This document shows positions 61,470 through 64,000 of a stretch of 64,000 nt of DNA, one piece after another. Origin of the DNA: Tiliqua scincoides. Lineage: Eukaryota > Chordata > Lepidosauria > Squamata > Scincidae. The number at the start of each line of letters is the position of its first letter. The stretch's first letter is position 1. The position numbers and the translations under genes were made by a program. The notes below the pieces were generated by a model. It was not told the origin of the DNA. It worked only from the letters and a program-made list of their open reading frames with translations, and did not search any database. The stretch lies in assembly GCF_035046505.1 (NCBI RefSeq), contig NC_089823.1:26956388-27020387 (forward strand). The letters run 5' to 3'.

Positions 61470-62518
61470 CAGAGGCGGTCTCAGACTTTTGCATGCCCAG
61501 GGCCATCCCTGCCTTTGCCACCCCAACTCGGAAGTAATTGCAGTGACATCATCATCACCGCAATTACTTCCTCATAGCTGCCTCCTCCCTTCCCCTTTAA
61601 AAAAAGGGGAAGTGAGGAGTCCCAACAGAGCCTTCCTGCCTACAAGCAGCACAGAGAGCTCCATTGAAGCTTTTTGGGGCCACTGGAAGTGGCACCCAGA
61701 AAGGCAAGTGCTGCTTCCAGGAGGTGGGCAGCACTTGCCTTCTGGGCTCTGCTTCCAGCCGCCCTAAAGCACTCCAATGGAGCCCTTCACACAACTCACA
61801 AGCAGCATGGAAGGCCCCATTGGTGCCTGAGAAGTGGCACGTTTCCTCCTAAATCTGAGGAGGTACACACAACTTCCTTGCCACTCTGCAAGGTGCCCCC
61901 TATCCTCCCCTTATAGGGGAACAGATGGGGCAGCACTCAAGACACAGCTGGGTATTACACCAGGAACAGCTGCAGGAGCGCAGCCACTCTTGGTGTGGTC
62001 CCTGGCTGCTCTGAACACCACCCTCCTCTTCTCCCCTTGAAAGGGAGGAGAGCAGCCCTCAGCAGTGCCACTTTCAAACTGCTGTTGCCAGACCTTCCCT
62101 CCTCTCCTTATGGGAAGAGAGAAAGGGGCACCCTAGAGAGGTAGTGTACTGTGAGTCAAGAGTGACTCCTGGCATGCTGATTCTCTAGGCCGCCCTCTCC
62201 TCCTCTCCAAAATTGTGACTCCCAGGGTGCTGATGCTCTATGGCCCCCCTTTCCTCTCCTCCTCCTATAAAGGAGGAGGGGAGTGGGGCAGCCATCTGGC
62301 CCCAAATCACTGCCAGAGAGGCAGCTATTCTGGCCTGACCCCTCCTCCATTGGGAGGTGTTTTTTTTTAAAAAGTGAAAGTAGCCAACAGAGCTGCTGGC
62401 TTCTTTCGCTTTTAAAGAAGACAAACTGGCAGCGGAGGGGGCGAGACTGGCAGAGGTGCCCCTGGAGGTTGAGTACCTGGGCACTTGCCCCACTTGCCTC
62501 CCTCTAGGTCCGCCACTG
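61470..62518. mobile_element. hAT-like non-autonomous element, ~1.05 kb
   Basis: Ends CAGAGGCGGTCTCAGA and TCTAGGTCCGCCACTG are inverted at 12 of 16 positions. The interior is GC-rich with several CCTCCTCTCC / GGAGGAG blocks and no transposase. A matching 8-bp flank was not found. Confidence 0.6.
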
Positions 62519-62519
62519 A

Positions 62520-63234
62520 TGCAGTGTAAGTATCTATGACGGTTCTGTTCCCAGAACTCAGATGGATGCCAAAAATCTTGTTAAAGGAAATCCATTTAAA
62601 AAACAATGTCCCTTTGCTCAGCAATTTAAAAACAGTCTTGCTTACCTTTGTAATGTGGGAATAGAGGCAGACAGACAATCAGTCTCTCTCCACACACTTA
62701 GAAAGGCTTTACTCCAAGGCAACCACCCCTCCCTTCACTACAGGAGAAAGAATGCAAAGAGGAGGTGATAATCACTTCCACTTAGCATTTTTTCACTTGC
62801 TCAGGGGGAAAGGAGGGATCACTTGCCTGAGTGAAACTGTTCTGAGCACCTGGAGAGAGGGAGAGACAGATTGCCCCTGTTACAATGATAAGTGAGGCTA
62901 TTGTTTAATGTTATGGTTACTGTTAAATTTTTTTCCTTTAAAGGGCCCTTCTCATTGCATTGAGATAAAATTGCAGGTGAAAAATTTGTGGATAATTAGG
63001 TTATACCTGTAATTGTACTATTAACAGACTAATAACCATGTCTTGACAAGGAAAAAAAGCCAACCAAAACAATCAGGTTAAATGTTTAAGTTCCACTGAT
63101 TTTACTGAGAGATTCAAGTGTGTGCCAGATTCTCACTGCAATCAACAGTGGCTTGATCATGCACTTAATGCCCGTGTTGACTTCTGAGTCCAAGAAGCTG
63201 AATATTATAAAGAGGCAAAACCAACATTTTTAAG
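62520..63234. other. Intergenic DNA between WDR95 and HSPH1
   Basis: No gene or repeat end recognised. The two genes end facing each other on either side. Confidence 0.4.
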
Positions 63235-63240
63235 AACATA

Positions 63241-63893
63241 CCATTTCAATGAACTTTATTAAAGCTCACTAAAGGCATCACAGGAACTTACAACAGGATC
63301 AGCATTGCCTTCATTCCATTTTCTACACATGAAAGTGTACTTGTTGAGCAAGAGACTAAACTTAAGCAATTCTGCATGCTGCTTCACATTTCTTATCTTT
63401 ACTTCTAGCAAATATTTTGGATGATGATACAAAGAACATTAAAAAAATGTTTGGCTTTCATGAAGGCTTTTGAGAGCCTCTCAGGTGGGATATACCAAAA
63501 ATGAAGAAGAAAGAAAAACTACCTTGGCATCTACAAAGCTCTAGTTGCAACCTTTTTTCTTTTTTTTTTTTTAAAAAAAGGAGCAGTGCCTTTCGTAACA
63601 ATTCCTTGATATTTCCTTAATTGTACAAAAGGTTACATTCCCGCACAGAAGATTCAGTAAGTGTTCACAATTCCACAGGAATCTGAAAGTTACCAAGGCA
63701 ATTTTCCTTTTAGGATTATCATGATTGCAACGTCTACCGTTTCAATATAATCATTCCCCACATAATACAACAGAACTTTAAAGTGTTATAAACAAAATAT
63801 AAATAGTTCCCCCAAACATTGCGTTCCCCCAGATCATGTAATACAACCAAAAGCTTGTTTCCATGATGGACTTGCTAGCTGAAATGCAACGAT
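63241..63893 (-). other. HSPH1: HSPH1 3' UTR
   Basis: Non-coding sequence between the HSPH1 stop and its polyadenylation signal, A/T-rich with few repeats. Confidence 0.8.
63255..63260 (-). terminator. Polyadenylation signal AATAAA of HSPH1
   Basis: TTTATT on the plus strand, about 635 bp after the stop. It is the last such signal before the intergenic DNA. Confidence 0.75.
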
Positions 63894-64000
63894 CTACTCC
63901 AAATCCATGTTAACTGGACTTTCATCCAAGTGGCATTCACCATTCTGTTGGGCTGTCTCAATGTTTTTAATTTCTTCTTCTATGTCCTCATTTTTATGAA
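63894..64000 (-). CDS. HSPH1: HSPH1 (Hsp105/Hsp110 chaperone), last coding exon, partial
   Basis: The minus strand reads HKNEDIEEEIKNIETAQQNG then ECHLDESPVNMDLE and TAG at 63894-63896. The QNGEC...VNMDL ending is that of vertebrate HSPH1, a cytosolic Hsp110-family nucleotide-exchange factor and holdase for Hsp70. Only the acidic C-terminal tail is in the window. The splice acceptor lies beyond the right edge. Its position next to WDR95 supports the call. Confidence 0.85.
   Translation of the reverse strand, partial: HKNEDIEEEIKNIETAQQNGECHLDESPVNMDLE

Noticed and set aside
61405-62507. Cluster of overlapping open frames on both strands
   Set aside because: They sit in a GC-rich non-autonomous element with inverted ends. 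No transposase motif is seen.
1-64000. Endogenous retrovirus or LTR element
   Set aside because: No long terminal repeats and no gag, pol or env-like open frames of that type were recognised.

Overview
The window looks like vertebrate nuclear DNA, most likely from a squamate reptile (probably a lizard). The reasons are short exons in long introns, GT-AG splice signals, and a dense mix of L1, L2/CR1-like and other LINEs, tRNA-derived SINEs of the type common in squamates, and many short non-autonomous DNA transposons. No bacterial features, CRISPR array, retrovirus or LTR element were seen.

Three host genes are recognisable. TEX26 (+) has six coding exons from about 2.5 to 12.7 kb, with a polyadenylation signal near 13.0 kb. 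Its first exon was not found. WDR95 (+), a relative of WDR49 and WDR64, runs from about 16.9 to 59.4 kb. I could place 32 exons whose splice phases all agree, giving a predicted protein of about 1096 residues: a short N-terminal tail, a degenerate EF-hand region and about 14 WD repeats (two beta-propellers). HSPH1 (-) enters from the right edge with its last coding exon and 3' UTR (63.24-64.0 kb). WDR95 and HSPH1 are therefore tail to tail. From memory, TEX26-WDR95-HSPH1 is the gene order of human 13q12.3 and mouse chromosome 5, and human WDR95 is listed as a pseudogene. Here the gene appears whole.

The rest is introns and intergenic DNA made largely of repeats. At 1-1049 lies the open 3' half of a LINE reverse-transcriptase ORF with a C2HC finger. 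Its last ~35 bp recur at the end of a second LINE copy (24.4 kb), of an element with a different body (1.5 kb), and of a SINE whose body is antisense 5S rRNA (46.9 kb). This is a LINE/SINE partnership with the shared tail visible in one window. Two of these copies landed almost on WDR95 splice sites: the LINE copy duplicated sequence from donor position +3 onward after exon 4, and the 5S-SINE lies 40 bp upstream of exon 24, with its target duplication ending 22 bp from the exon.

Two large groups of non-autonomous DNA transposons dominate. One group has hAT-like CAGNGG... ends with 8-bp target duplications, many of them perfect. The other shares ~15-bp GGGCCCAATCCTATC-like ends around unrelated interiors of 90 to 570 bp, flanked by 3-bp TWA-type duplications as in PIF/Harbinger elements. 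Three times, two members of the second group sit end to end and share a single TWA. A 2.5-kb L1 fragment with an 18-bp target duplication fills the largest WDR95 intron.
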